NCBI GenBank assembly: GCA_009908505.1
Contig: JAAAPD010000029.1
Location: 1 to 64,000, forward strand
DNA: 64,000 bases
Origin: Alphaproteobacteria bacterium
GTDB taxonomy: Bacteria; Pseudomonadota; Alphaproteobacteria; Rhodobacterales; Rhodobacteraceae
Direction of reading: 5' to 3'
The position numbers and the translations under genes are program-made. The stretch's first letter is position 1. Every line of letters starts with the position of its first letter. A model generated the notes under the pieces. It saw nothing but the letters and a program-made list of their open reading frames with translations, was not told where the DNA came from and searched no databases. This document shows positions 1-7,632 of this stretch, in pieces.

Positions 1-103
1 GCCTGCATTGGTTGCAATGTTTCGTGCACGAAGTTATTCCTCCGAAAGCGCGCCGATTCTGCGGCGCGGCGTAATCTTGCATTCCTTGCCGACGGAGAAT
101 TCC

Positions 104-1381
104 ATGGCCCTCGATCAGCCGCCCCCTGTCAGCTACGACGCCCCCGAAAAGGACCTGTATGCCATGGGCGAAATGCCGCCCCTGGGTCATGTGCCCGCCA
201 GGATGCATGCCTGGGTCCTGCGTCAGGAACGGCACGGCGACCCGGACAAGGCGCTGGAAATCGAGGTGGTCGAGACGCCGCAACTCGACAGTCACGACGT
301 GCTGGTCATGGTGATGGCCGCCGGCGTCAACTACAATGGCGTCTGGGCTTGCCTGGGCACGCCGGCCAGCGTCTTTCTGGGCCACAAGGCACCATACGCG
401 ATCATCGGATCCGATGCCGCCGGAATCGTCTGGGCGGTGGGCGACAAGGTCACCCGCTGGAAGGTGGGCGACGAGGTCGTGATCCACTGCAACCAGGATG
501 ATGGCGACGACGAACATTGCAATGGCGGCGACCCGATGCTGTCGCCCAGCCAGCGGATCTGGGGCTACGAGACCCCCGACGGCTCTTTCGGGCAGTTCAC
601 CCGCGTCCAGGCTCAGCAGCTGATGCCGCGCCCCCAGCACCTGACCTGGGAGGAAAGCGCCTGCTACACCCTGACGCTCGCCACCGCCTACCGGATGCTT
701 TTCGGCCATGAACCCCATGACCTCAAGCCGGGCCAGAACGTGCTGGTCTGGGGCGCCTCGGGCGGCTTGGGGTCCTTCGCGATCCAGCTGATCAACACCG
801 CGGGCGCCAATGCCATCGGCATCATCTCGGACGAGGACAAGCGCCAGTTCGTCATGGACCTTGGCGCCAAGGGCGTCATCAACCGCAAGGATTTCAACTG
901 CTGGGGCCGGCTGCCCGAGGTCGGCACCGAGGACTACAAGGAATGGTTCGCCGAGGTGCGCCGCTTCGGCAAGGCGATCTGGGACTTTACCGGCAAGGGT
1001 AACAATGTCGACATGGTCTTCGAACACCCCGGCGAGGCGACTTTTCCGGTTTCGACCTTCGTGGTCAAGCGCGGCGGCATGGTGGTGATCTGCGCGGGCA
1101 CGTCGGGTTACAACTGCACCTTCGACGTGCGCCACATGTGGTCGCACCAGAAGCGCCTGCAAGGGTCGCATTTCGCGCATCTCAAGCAGGCCAGCGCGGC
1201 CAACAAGCTGATGCTGGAACGCCGGCTCGATCCTTGCATGTCCGAGGTCTTCGCCTGGAAGGACCTGCCCGAAGCGCATATGAAAATGCTGCGAAACGAG
1301 CACAAGCCGGGCAATATGGCGGTGCTGGTCCAGGCGCCGCGCACCGGGCTGCGCACCTTCGAGGACGCGCTCGAAGGCTGA
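104..1381 (+). CDS. ccr: Crotonyl-CoA carboxylase/reductase
   Basis: This 425-residue protein is the NADPH-dependent reductive carboxylase that converts crotonyl-CoA plus CO2 to ethylmalonyl-CoA, the signature step of the ethylmalonyl-CoA pathway for acetyl-CoA assimilation in the cytoplasm. It is a medium-chain dehydrogenase/reductase. The N-terminal part carries the family-typical DLYAMGEMPPLGHVPA stretch (residues 18-32), and the Rossmann motif WGASGGLGS lies near residue 217. Sequence from residue 65 onward (VLVMVMAAGVNYNGVW) closely follows the Rhodobacter enzyme as I remember it. The frame is open from position 8, but I place the start at ATG 104: GGAG lies 6 bases upstream and MALDQ is the usual N terminus. 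The gene appears monocistronic, with a strong terminator following. Identification is secure; regulation is not visible because little upstream sequence is in the window. Confidence 0.96.
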   Translation: MALDQPPPVSYDAPEKDLYAMGEMPPLGHVPARMHAWVLRQERHGDPDKALEIEVVETPQLDSHDVLVMVMAAGVNYNGVWACLGTPASVFLGHKAPYAIIGSDAAGIVWAVGDKVTRWKVGDEVVIHCNQDDGDDEHCNGGDPMLSPSQRIWGYETPDGSFGQFTRVQAQQLMPRPQHLTWEESACYTLTLATAYRMLFGHEPHDLKPGQNVLVWGASGGLGSFAIQLINTAGANAIGIISDEDKRQFVMDLGAKGVINRKDFNCWGRLPEVGTEDYKEWFAEVRRFGKAIWDFTGKGNNVDMVFEHPGEATFPVSTFVVKRGGMVVICAGTSGYNCTFDVRHMWSHQKRLQGSHFAHLKQASAANKLMLERRLDPCMSEVFAWKDLPEAHMKMLRNEHKPGNMAVLVQAPRTGLRTFEDALEG

Positions 1382-1401
1382 TCCGGCCGAGACCTGAGCC
1401 G

Positions 1402-1430
1402 GGGCGCGGTCGTCTGGCCGCGCCCTTTTT
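1402..1430 (+). terminator. Rho-independent terminator after ccr
   Basis: A perfect 8-bp stem (GGGCGCGG at 1402-1409 with CCGCGCCC at 1418-1425), an 8-base loop and a run of five T form a textbook intrinsic terminator 20 bases after the ccr stop. It separates ccr from the riboflavin operon. Confidence 0.85.
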
Positions 1431-1542
1431 CGTCGCTGCGCCCGACCGGCCGCTTCCGCCGCGGCGTTCCGGCCCGATCCGCCCTTTCCAAATGGCACCG
1501 GACTGGCTATCTGGCCGGAGAATGCCCGAAAGGAAGGCCGCC

Positions 1543-2673
1543 ATGACGCAAAGCTTCGAAAAGCCCGGCCCTGTCGAACAGGATTGGGGCGATGCCATCT
1601 CCTCGATCGAGGAAATCATCGACGATGCCCGCAACGGGCGCATGTTCATCCTGGTCGATCACGAGGACCGCGAGAACGAGGGCGATCTGGTGATCCCGGC
1701 CCAGATGGCCACCCCGGACGCGATCAATTTCATGGCCACCAATGGCCGCGGGCTGATCTGCCTGTCGCTGCCCGGCAAACGGATCGACGCTCTGGGTCTG
1801 GAGCTGATGTCGACCAACAACAGCAGCCGCCACGAAACCGCATTCACCATTTCCATCGAGGCGCGCGAGGGCGTGACCACGGGCATTTCCGCCGCCGACC
1901 GGGCCCGCACCGTGGCCGTGGCCATCGACCCGTCCAAGGGGCCGCAGGATATCGCGACGCCCGGCCATGTCTTTCCCTTGCGCGCCCGCGAGGGCGGCGT
2001 GCTGGTGCGCGCGGGCCATACCGAGGCGGCGGTCGATATCAGCCGGCTGGCCGGGCTGAACGCCAGTGGCGTGATCTGCGAGATCATGAACGAGGACGGC
2101 AGCATGGCGCGACTGCCCGACCTTGTGGCCTTCGCCCAACGGCACAACCTCAAGATCGGCACGATTTCCGACCTGATCGCCTATCGCCGCCGCAACGACA
2201 ACCTGGTCCGGGTCCGCACCGAGGAAACGATCGAAAGCGAATTCGGTGGCGCGTGGCAGATGAAGATATACACCGACGAAACCCATGGCGACGAACATAT
2301 CGTTCTGACCAAGGGCGACATTTCGGGGAATGATCCGGTGCTGGTGCGGATGCATGCCATGGACCCGATGCTCGACGTGGTCGGAACCGGCCCCAGGGGC
2401 CGCGCCGACGAATTCGCCGATGCCATGCGCCTTGTCGCGCAAGAGGGGCGCGGCGTGGTCGTCCTGTTGCGTGATACCTCGATGAAGATGGATGCGGGCG
2501 ACGAGGTCAGCCCCAAGACCCTGCGCCAATACGGGCTGGGGGCGCAGATCCTTTCGTCGCTCGGCCTGTCGGACATCATCTTGCTGACCAACTCACCCAA
2601 GCCCAGGGTCGTCGGGCTCGAAGCTTATGGCCTTGAAATCGTCGGAACGCGCAAGATCTCGGAGCTTGGATAA
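1543..2673 (+). CDS. ribB: 3,4-dihydroxy-2-butanone-4-phosphate synthase with degenerate GTP cyclohydrolase II domain (RibBX type)
   Basis: The first ~215 of 376 residues form an intact DHBP synthase, which converts ribulose 5-phosphate to the four-carbon riboflavin precursor. The acidic metal-binding loop DHEDRENEGDL is at residues 39-49, and the SSRHETAFT and RAGHTEAA segments are present. The C-terminal ~155 residues have GTP cyclohydrolase II architecture, but the zinc-binding cysteines of that family (pattern C-x10-C-x-C) are absent: the corresponding VRMHAMDPMLDVVGTG region contains no cysteine. I therefore do not assign GTP cyclohydrolase activity; a separate RibA is presumably elsewhere. 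ATG 1543 is chosen because AGGAAGG precedes it by 5 bases; an earlier in-frame ATG at 1522 has GGAG too close. The gene leads an operon with ribH and nusB. Confidence 0.93.
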   Translation: MTQSFEKPGPVEQDWGDAISSIEEIIDDARNGRMFILVDHEDRENEGDLVIPAQMATPDAINFMATNGRGLICLSLPGKRIDALGLELMSTNNSSRHETAFTISIEAREGVTTGISAADRARTVAVAIDPSKGPQDIATPGHVFPLRAREGGVLVRAGHTEAAVDISRLAGLNASGVICEIMNEDGSMARLPDLVAFAQRHNLKIGTISDLIAYRRRNDNLVRVRTEETIESEFGGAWQMKIYTDETHGDEHIVLTKGDISGNDPVLVRMHAMDPMLDVVGTGPRGRADEFADAMRLVAQEGRGVVVLLRDTSMKMDAGDEVSPKTLRQYGLGAQILSSLGLSDIILLTNSPKPRVVGLEAYGLEIVGTRKISELG

Positions 2674-3212
2674 TGGCCGGACAATCGCACTACATCATGC
2701 CGCTGCCGGAATTCGACGAGGCGCCCAAGCTGCTCATCGTCATCTCGCCCTATTACAAGGACATCGCGGACAACCTGCTTGCCGGGGCGCGGGCCGAGAT
2801 CGAGAAGGCCGGCGGCACCCATGAAACGGTCGAGGTGCCCGGCGCGCTGGAAATCTCCACCGCCATCGGCATCGCCGAACGGATGAGCAATTTCGACGGA
2901 TATGTCGCGCTGGGATGCGTCATTCGCGGCGAGACCACCCATTACGAAACCGTCTGCAACGACAGTTCGCGCGCGCTGCAATTGCTGGGGCTCCAGGGTC
3001 TGTGCATCGGCAACGGCATCCTGACGGTGGAAAACCACGGACAGGCCGCCGTGCGCGCTGACCCGGCCGACCAGAACAAGGGGGGCGGCGCCGCGGCGGC
3101 GGCCTTGCACCTGATCGCGCTTGCCCGTAAGTGGGGCCGCGCCGAGAAGAAGGTCGGGTTTACCAGCGACATCCTTCTGGCCGGTTCAACCGACGGAAAC
3201 AGCACGGCCTGA
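2673..3212 (+). CDS. ribH: 6,7-dimethyl-8-ribityllumazine synthase
   Basis: The product (179 residues) condenses 5-amino-6-ribitylamino-uracil with DHBP to give lumazine, the penultimate riboflavin intermediate. Family landmarks are VPGALEI (around residue 57), the LGCVIRGETTHYE loop and GILTVENHGQA, whose histidine region corresponds to the substrate pocket. Length is slightly above the usual ~155 because of an N-terminal MAGQSHYIMPLPEFDEAP extension, typical of Rhodobacteraceae as I recall them. The ATG shares its first base with the last base of the ribB stop codon, so translation is probably coupled. Confidence 0.96.
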   Translation: MAGQSHYIMPLPEFDEAPKLLIVISPYYKDIADNLLAGARAEIEKAGGTHETVEVPGALEISTAIGIAERMSNFDGYVALGCVIRGETTHYETVCNDSSRALQLLGLQGLCIGNGILTVENHGQAAVRADPADQNKGGGAAAAALHLIALARKWGRAEKKVGFTSDILLAGSTDGNSTA

Positions 3213-3213
3213 C

Positions 3214-3681
3214 ATGACCCTGTCCAACAACCAGAAACGCAAGATGCGGTCCGCCGCGCGGCTTTACGCCGTGCAGGCCCTGTTCCAGATGGAAACCAGC
3301 GGCCAGACGGCCGGGCAGGTGGCCCGCGAATTCGAGGATCATCGCTTTGGCGCGGTCTACGAGGGCGACGAGATGGCCGAGGGCGATCCCGACCTTTTCC
3401 GCGCGCTGGTGAACGAGGCGGTGAACAACCAGGCCCGGATCGACCAGGCAACGGACCGGGCGCTGGTGGCCAAGTGGCCGATCGCGCGCATCGACCCGAC
3501 CCTGCGCGCGCTGTTCCGGGCCGCCGGCGCCGAGTTCGTCGATGACGCCACGCCGCCGAAGGTGATCATCTCGGAATATGTAGATGTGGCGCGGGCTTTC
3601 TTTTCCGACGGGGAAGAGCCCAAATTCGTCAATGCCGTGCTCGACCACATGGCGCGAGAGTTCCGGCCCGAAGCCTTCTGA
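3214..3681 (+). CDS. nusB: Transcription antitermination factor NusB
   Basis: This 155-residue all-alpha RNA-binding factor joins NusE/S10 on boxA RNA for rRNA antitermination. The N terminus RSAARLYAVQALFQME and the C-terminal PPKVIISEYVDVARAFF and KFVNAVLDHMAR segments are characteristic. The start at 3214 lies one base after the ribH stop, and the ribH-nusB linkage is a very common bacterial arrangement. An upstream in-frame extension into ribH exists but lacks family similarity. Confidence 0.95.
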   Translation: MTLSNNQKRKMRSAARLYAVQALFQMETSGQTAGQVAREFEDHRFGAVYEGDEMAEGDPDLFRALVNEAVNNQARIDQATDRALVAKWPIARIDPTLRALFRAAGAEFVDDATPPKVIISEYVDVARAFFSDGEEPKFVNAVLDHMAREFRPEAF

Positions 3682-3762
3682 TTTTTCGCACGGGGCGCTG
3701 CGTATTATCAGAGTTTTGTGCGCCTATAGGGATGGCTATGTTTCTTGCGAAAGGAAGATGCC

Positions 3763-4260
3763 ATGCCCTACCACGCCCCGCCCGAGGCCCGGATCGGCCA
3801 CGTTCACCTGAAGGTCGCCGACCTGGACCGCGCCATCGCCTTCTATTCCGGCGTTCTGGGCTTCGACCTCGTGCAACGTTATGGGGCCGGGGCCGCGTTC
3901 CTTTCGGCCGGCGGCTATCACCACCATATCGGATTGAATACCTGGGACAGCAAAGGTGGCAAGCCACCGCCGCCGGGATCGACGGGCCTGTTTCATACCG
4001 CCTTCCTCTATCCCGACCGGGCCAGCCTGGGCGCGGCGGTGCGGGCTGTTCTCGACGCGGGCATCCCCCTGGAGGGGGCCGCCGACCATGGGGTGAGCGA
4101 GGCCGTCTACCTGCGCGACCCGGATGGCAACGGGGTCGAGCTGTATCGCGACCGGCCCGACTCCGACTGGCCCCGCGACGGCAATGGCGAGCTTGCCATG
4201 ATCAACGCCCCGCTGGATGTCGCCGCGCTGATCGCCGGGGCCCGGACCGCCGCGTCATAA
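3763..4260 (+). CDS. VOC family protein (glyoxalase / extradiol-dioxygenase-like)
   Basis: The 165-residue protein contains a vicinal oxygen chelate fold. The beta-alpha-beta-beta-beta start IGHVHLKVADLDRAIAFY supplies the first metal histidine, the middle GLFHTAFLYP a second, and the end DPDGNGVELYRDRP the glutamate ligand. The order and spacing resemble CatE-like catechol 2,3-dioxygenase relatives more than glyoxalase I. Substrate cannot be deduced. ATG 3763 has AAGGAAG five bases upstream. The gene stands alone between nusB and a terminator. Confidence 0.85.
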   Translation: MPYHAPPEARIGHVHLKVADLDRAIAFYSGVLGFDLVQRYGAGAAFLSAGGYHHHIGLNTWDSKGGKPPPPGSTGLFHTAFLYPDRASLGAAVRAVLDAGIPLEGAADHGVSEAVYLRDPDGNGVELYRDRPDSDWPRDGNGELAMINAPLDVAALIAGARTAAS

Positions 4261-4381
4261 AACTGAATCCGACTCACCCCATCTTTTGCACCAGATCACC
4301 CCATGTCCCGCGGTGATCTCTGGCCTCGCGACACCTGTCCGTCCTCGTTTGGCCTTCGCCGGCACCCGCCGGCATCCCCTG

Positions 4382-4413
4382 TGCGCCCGGGTCCCCTGGC
4401 CCGGGCGCATTTT
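4382..4413 (+). terminator. Rho-independent terminator
   Basis: A 10-bp perfect stem (TGCGCCCGGG, 4382-4391, with CCCGGGCGCA, 4400-4409), an 8-base loop and TTTT end transcription of the VOC gene before the aminotransferase. The surrounding 4261-4472 region holds no gene that I can support. Confidence 0.85.
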
Positions 4414-4472
4414 CAATGGACCTTCCGGGCCGCCGCGCCTAACGTCCCGACGACTTCGCAAAGGACAGGACC

Positions 4473-5333
4473 ATGGCGACCGGCACCAATATCCGCACCT
4501 ATTTCGACGGCACTTGGCATGATGGCGACGTCTCGGTCATCCGCGCCGCCGACCACGGCGCGTGGCTGGGATCGAACGTTTTCGACGGGGCGCGGTTCGT
4601 GAACGGCCTGGCGCCGGATCTCGACAAGCATTGCGCCCGGGTCAACCGCTCGGCCGAGGCGCTGATGCTGGCGCCGCACCTGTCCACGCAGCAGATCGTC
4701 GAGATCGTCCACGAAGGGCTGCAAGCCTACCCCGATGACGCCGCGGTCTATATCCGGCCCATGTATTGGGGCGTGGCCTGTGGCATGTCCGCGATCGTCC
4801 CGGGCGAGGGGACGCCGGGTTTCGCCGTCAGCCTCGAGGAAATCCCGATGCCGCCCGTCGATCACGCCGTTCGGGTCACGACGACGCGGTTCCGCCGCCC
4901 GGTGCTTGAAGACGCGGTGGTTAACGCCAAAGCCGCCTGTCTTTATCCCAACAATGCCCGCATGCTGGTCGAGGCGCGCAGCCGCGGCTTTCAGAACGCG
5001 CTGGTGGCCGATGCCATGGGCAACTTGGCCGAAAGCGCCACGGCGAACGTCTTCCTGGTGAAGGATGGCGAGGTCTTCACGCCCATTCCCAACGGCACCT
5101 TCTTGGCCGGCATCACCCGCGCCCGCCATATCGAGACCCTGCGCGCCGACGGGGTCAAGGTGCATGAAACCGTGCTGACCTTCGACGACGTGCGCGCAGC
5201 GGACGAGGTTTTCCTGTCCGGCAACATGACCAAGGTCACGCCGATCACCGCCTTCGACGACACGACCTACGAGATCGGCCCCGTCACCCGCCGCACGCGC
5301 GATCTCTACTGGGATTGGGCCGCGAGCGTGTGA
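4473..5333 (+). CDS. Branched-chain amino acid aminotransferase-like class IV PLP enzyme
   Basis: The 286-residue fold type IV PLP transaminase probably interconverts branched-chain amino acids and 2-oxo acids. The catalytic lysine should be K153 in VNAKAACLYPNNARML. The N-terminal FDGARFVNG segment and the C-terminal glycine-rich LSGNMTKVTPI segment, which would contact the phosphate, match the family. Rhodobacteraceae carry more than one such enzyme, so the exact substrate (BCAA versus aromatic or D-amino acid) is not settled. The start is supported by AAGGACAGG just upstream. Its TGA overlaps the ATG of the next gene. Confidence 0.88.
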   Translation: MATGTNIRTYFDGTWHDGDVSVIRAADHGAWLGSNVFDGARFVNGLAPDLDKHCARVNRSAEALMLAPHLSTQQIVEIVHEGLQAYPDDAAVYIRPMYWGVACGMSAIVPGEGTPGFAVSLEEIPMPPVDHAVRVTTTRFRRPVLEDAVVNAKAACLYPNNARMLVEARSRGFQNALVADAMGNLAESATANVFLVKDGEVFTPIPNGTFLAGITRARHIETLRADGVKVHETVLTFDDVRAADEVFLSGNMTKVTPITAFDDTTYEIGPVTRRTRDLYWDWAASV

Positions 5334-6412
5334 TGTGGCGCGTAGCGTGGCTGTGCCTGCGTCTGGCGCCCTTCGCTCTCACCAGCCTTACAGCGGTTTG
5401 GCTGTTGACGCTTTCGCCCTTCACTGATCCCATTGTGCAACGAGGCTCGGAGCAGCTGCGTCTGCACCTAGACACAATGATGCAGCGTGAGGTGACGCCG
5501 GACTGGCTTGCGGCCGAAGCCGAGGTTGCTCTGCAAGCTGAAGACTTGGATCGAATGAGGCTGATCCTCGATCTCGCGAATGAGTTCGGGCATAGCCTGC
5601 CGCCGAACCTTTTGGACCGGATTGCGGCCTTCGAAGCGGAAAGGTCCGGTCTCATCGCAAGAGGGTTGTCATGTGGCCGCTGTGCCATTGACCTTAAATC
5701 ATGCGAGAGTCTGGCCCAGATGGGACTCTGCGGCATGACTTTCGAGATGACGCCGGCGGGTGATCTGAACGCCGTGCGCCGTGCCGGGGTCGTATATCTT
5801 GAAGGCGGAAGCGTAGATCGTCTTGACCTTGGGTTGGCTGTCTTGGGTCTTGGGGCGACAACGGCCACCATGGGAACCGGCGGCTCGAGCTATACGGTCA
5901 AGATCGCCACCACCCTTGTGCGCGCCGCGCGCAGGGTCGGCACGTTGACGCCCGCTCTGGCCCGCCGTCTTGCCGGTCTTGTCCAGGGTGCGGTAAAATG
6001 GGGCCGGATGGGCGATCTGGTGCGCCTGCGTATCGGCCCGGAAGAGATGATCGATATCGCCAAACTGGACGAGCTTTCCGTCATTGGCCGATCCTTGTCA
6101 GATGTCGCCCGAAATACGTCTGCTGCCGATGCGATTGCCCTTATGAAGTTCGTGGATGAACCAAAAGACGCCGCGCGCCTTGCCCAGGTTTCCGATGCTG
6201 CGGGACCAGCTACCCGTTCACGACTCGAAGTTTTGGGAAAACGACGCGTGTTCAGTGCCGCCGTGCGCCTGGGCGATCTCGCGATCAGCACAGCCGCTGC
6301 CCTTGGCCTGCTGATTTTTCAGGTGGCCGGGTTCATTGGTCAGCAGTTGGGCAATCAACTCTTGCACTTCTTGCGGCGACTTTTGCGACCCAAGCAGCGG
6401 CCATTGCCTTGA
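5333..6412 (+). CDS. Unrecognised membrane protein with cysteine cluster
   Basis: I do not recognise this 359-residue protein. It has an N-terminal hydrophobic segment (residues ~3-25, signal anchor or signal peptide) and an alpha-helical acidic/leucine-rich stretch. A tight cysteine group follows around residues 105-125 (CGRC, then two spaced Cys in SCESLAQMGLCG), then a glycine-rich LGLGATTATMGTGGSSY segment near 165-185 and a C-terminal hydrophobic helix (~320-340) ending in a basic tail. The start ATG 5333 overlaps the aminotransferase TGA; a TTG at 5315 is an alternative. By eye its base composition is less G+C-rich than its neighbours and third positions are more mixed, hinting at transfer or relaxed selection; this was not calculated. 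Possibly an envelope protein. Confidence 0.75.
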   Translation: MWRVAWLCLRLAPFALTSLTAVWLLTLSPFTDPIVQRGSEQLRLHLDTMMQREVTPDWLAAEAEVALQAEDLDRMRLILDLANEFGHSLPPNLLDRIAAFEAERSGLIARGLSCGRCAIDLKSCESLAQMGLCGMTFEMTPAGDLNAVRRAGVVYLEGGSVDRLDLGLAVLGLGATTATMGTGGSSYTVKIATTLVRAARRVGTLTPALARRLAGLVQGAVKWGRMGDLVRLRIGPEEMIDIAKLDELSVIGRSLSDVARNTSAADAIALMKFVDEPKDAARLAQVSDAAGPATRSRLEVLGKRRVFSAAVRLGDLAISTAAALGLLIFQVAGFIGQQLGNQLLHFLRRLLRPKQRPLP

Positions 6413-6468
6413 CCATTGCGCAACCGTGCACCTTGGGCCAAGGTCTCTCTCGAAAAGGGAGGGCACCA

Positions 6469-6924
6469 ATGCGCAAGTTCCTCGTCATCCTGGACGACAG
6501 CCGCGAATGCCTTAACGCCATGCGCTTTGCCGCCATGCGCGCGGCCAGGTCGGGTGGCGGCGTCGAGATCCTGTCGATCATCCCGCCGGACGAATTCAAC
6601 CACTGGATCGGCGTGGGCGAGGTCATGCGCGCCGAGGCCCGTGAGCGTATCGAGGTGCATTTCGAGGTCTTCGCCAAGTGGATGCGCGACAAGCAGGGGA
6701 TCGACCCCGAGCTGGTCATCCGTGAGGGCGAGTCGGTCAAGGAAATCCTGGCCCAGGTCAAGGAAGACCCCGAGATTGGCGTGCTGGTCCTGGGCGCGGG
6801 CACCGACAAGAAGGGGCCGGGGCCGCTGGTCACGCAGCTGACCAAGAATGCCGGGTCGCTGCCGATACCGATCACCATCGTGCCGGGCGACATGTCCAAG
6901 GAGCGGCTCGAGGCGATCACCTGA
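6469..6924 (+). CDS. Universal stress protein (UspA family)
   Basis: The 151-residue single Usp domain begins RKFLVILDDSRECLNAM, the ATP-site aspartate strand. It ends with LVLGAG-x9-GPLV followed by PIPITIVPG, the glycine-rich phosphate loop and last strand. It is probably a nucleotide-binding stress protein of the cytosol. AAAGGGAGGG stands immediately upstream of ATG 6469; an in-frame ATG at 6409 would overlap the previous gene and lacks a ribosome binding site. Confidence 0.9.
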   Translation: MRKFLVILDDSRECLNAMRFAAMRAARSGGGVEILSIIPPDEFNHWIGVGEVMRAEARERIEVHFEVFAKWMRDKQGIDPELVIREGESVKEILAQVKEDPEIGVLVLGAGTDKKGPGPLVTQLTKNAGSLPIPITIVPGDMSKERLEAIT

Positions 6925-6989
6925 TTGCAGGCGTAGCGATTGGCCTTTTCCCTGCCAGTTCAAAAGGTTCCATAATTTCATTTGCTTCG

Positions 6990-7009
6990 CGGTCAAAATG
7001 AGTTGACCG
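6990..7009. promoter_or_regulatory. Inverted repeat, possible operator
   Basis: CGGTCAA (6990-6996) and TTGACCG (7003-7009) form a perfect 7-bp inverted repeat around six bases, in the 206-base gap before the small secreted protein gene. The right arm contains a -35-like TTGACC. No convincing -10 follows, so this is only an operator candidate. The rest of 6925-7130 shows nothing else I can assign. Confidence 0.35.
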
Positions 7010-7130
7010 TCCTGGTACGCTTTGGCTCTTTTCCCTGCGCTGCACGGCCCCACATGTGGGACAAGCCGCGACAAGAGGTTGCGGTTCTAAACTCATCCAA
7101 TCCGCCCGAACCGGGCAGAAAGGAAACGAC

Positions 7131-7475
7131 ATGTTTAACAAGAAATGGATCTATGCCTCTGCCGCCGCCGTGATGACCACAGCTGGTGTCGCAACCGCAG
7201 ACACATATTTCGGCCTCACAGGCGTGATGGACGAGGACTCCTCGCTGATGATCGAGACCGTGACGGCCGACAGTGCCGGCGTGCTTGAGGTCTATGACTA
7301 TCACACTGGCGAGCTTGGCGACCTTCTCGGCTCCGAAGAGCTCAATGCCGGGGCCAATTCCGACGTGCTGATTGACCTCGGTGCGCAACCGCGCGGCGAC
7401 GTGATGGCGCTCGTCAAGATCGACGGCGAGATCGCGGCAATGGCCGAAATCGACCTGGAAGATGAAGACATGTAA
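7131..7475 (+). CDS. Small secreted acidic protein, function unknown
   Basis: The 114-residue product has a clear Sec signal peptide (MFNKKW followed by a hydrophobic stretch, cleavage likely after VATA near residue 23). The mature domain is very acidic and rich in beta-strand pattern. The order of motifs (adding-value hydrophobic strand, LEVYDYHTGELGDLLG, LNAGANSDVLIDLG, ALVKIDGE) resembles the DUF7282-type domain of bacterial and archaeal secreted proteins as I remember it; that assignment is tentative. ATG 7131 is preceded by AGAAAGGAAACGAC. The gene is monocistronic with a terminator behind. Confidence 0.75.
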   Translation: MFNKKWIYASAAAVMTTAGVATADTYFGLTGVMDEDSSLMIETVTADSAGVLEVYDYHTGELGDLLGSEELNAGANSDVLIDLGAQPRGDVMALVKIDGEIAAMAEIDLEDEDM

Positions 7476-7498
7476 CCGATCCGGTTCAACCGTCACGT

Positions 7499-7533
7499 GG
7501 GGCCGGTCCTTTCGGGGGCCGGCCCCGTTTTCT
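7499..7533 (+). terminator. Rho-independent terminator
   Basis: GGGGCCGG (7499-7506) pairs with CCGGCCCC (7519-7526) across a 12-base loop and is followed by GTTTTCTT. It lies 23 bases after the stop of the secreted-protein gene. Confidence 0.8.
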
Positions 7534-7557
7534 TGTGCGGGGCGTTGAAATCACGAG

Positions 7558-7574
7558 ATTGGAACCGTTCTAAA
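7558..7574. promoter_or_regulatory. Irr-type iron control element upstream of nfu
   Basis: ATTGGAA-CCG-TTCTAAA matches the alphaproteobacterial Irr/ICE consensus TTTAGAA-N3-TTCTAAA at 12 of 14 conserved positions, with the right half perfect. It sits directly before a -35-like element and about 60 bases before an Fe-S scaffold gene. That is a sensible target for iron-responsive Irr. Confidence 0.55.
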
Positions 7575-7576
7575 TC

Positions 7577-7607
7577 TTGACTTCGGCCCGTGGCGCGCGC
7601 ATATCTG
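7577..7607 (+). promoter_or_regulatory. Candidate sigma-70 promoter of nfu
   Basis: TTGACT at 7577-7582 and TATCTG at 7602-7607 are separated by 19 bases, slightly long. Transcription would start ~20 bases before the nfu ATG, and the Irr-like box lies just upstream of the -35. Confidence 0.4.
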
Positions 7608-7632
7608 ACTGGTGCGATAAGGATTAGAAACG

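Noticed and set aside
7-18. ATTG-GTTG-CAAT dyad with TTGCAA upstream of ccr
   Set aside because: Reminiscent of short-chain acyl-CoA regulator (PccR/RamB-type) sites, but only one short copy at the window edge; too weak to list.
1431-1542. FMN riboswitch before ribB
   Set aside because: The gap after the terminator is only about 110 bases and I could not find the conserved FMN aptamer segments.
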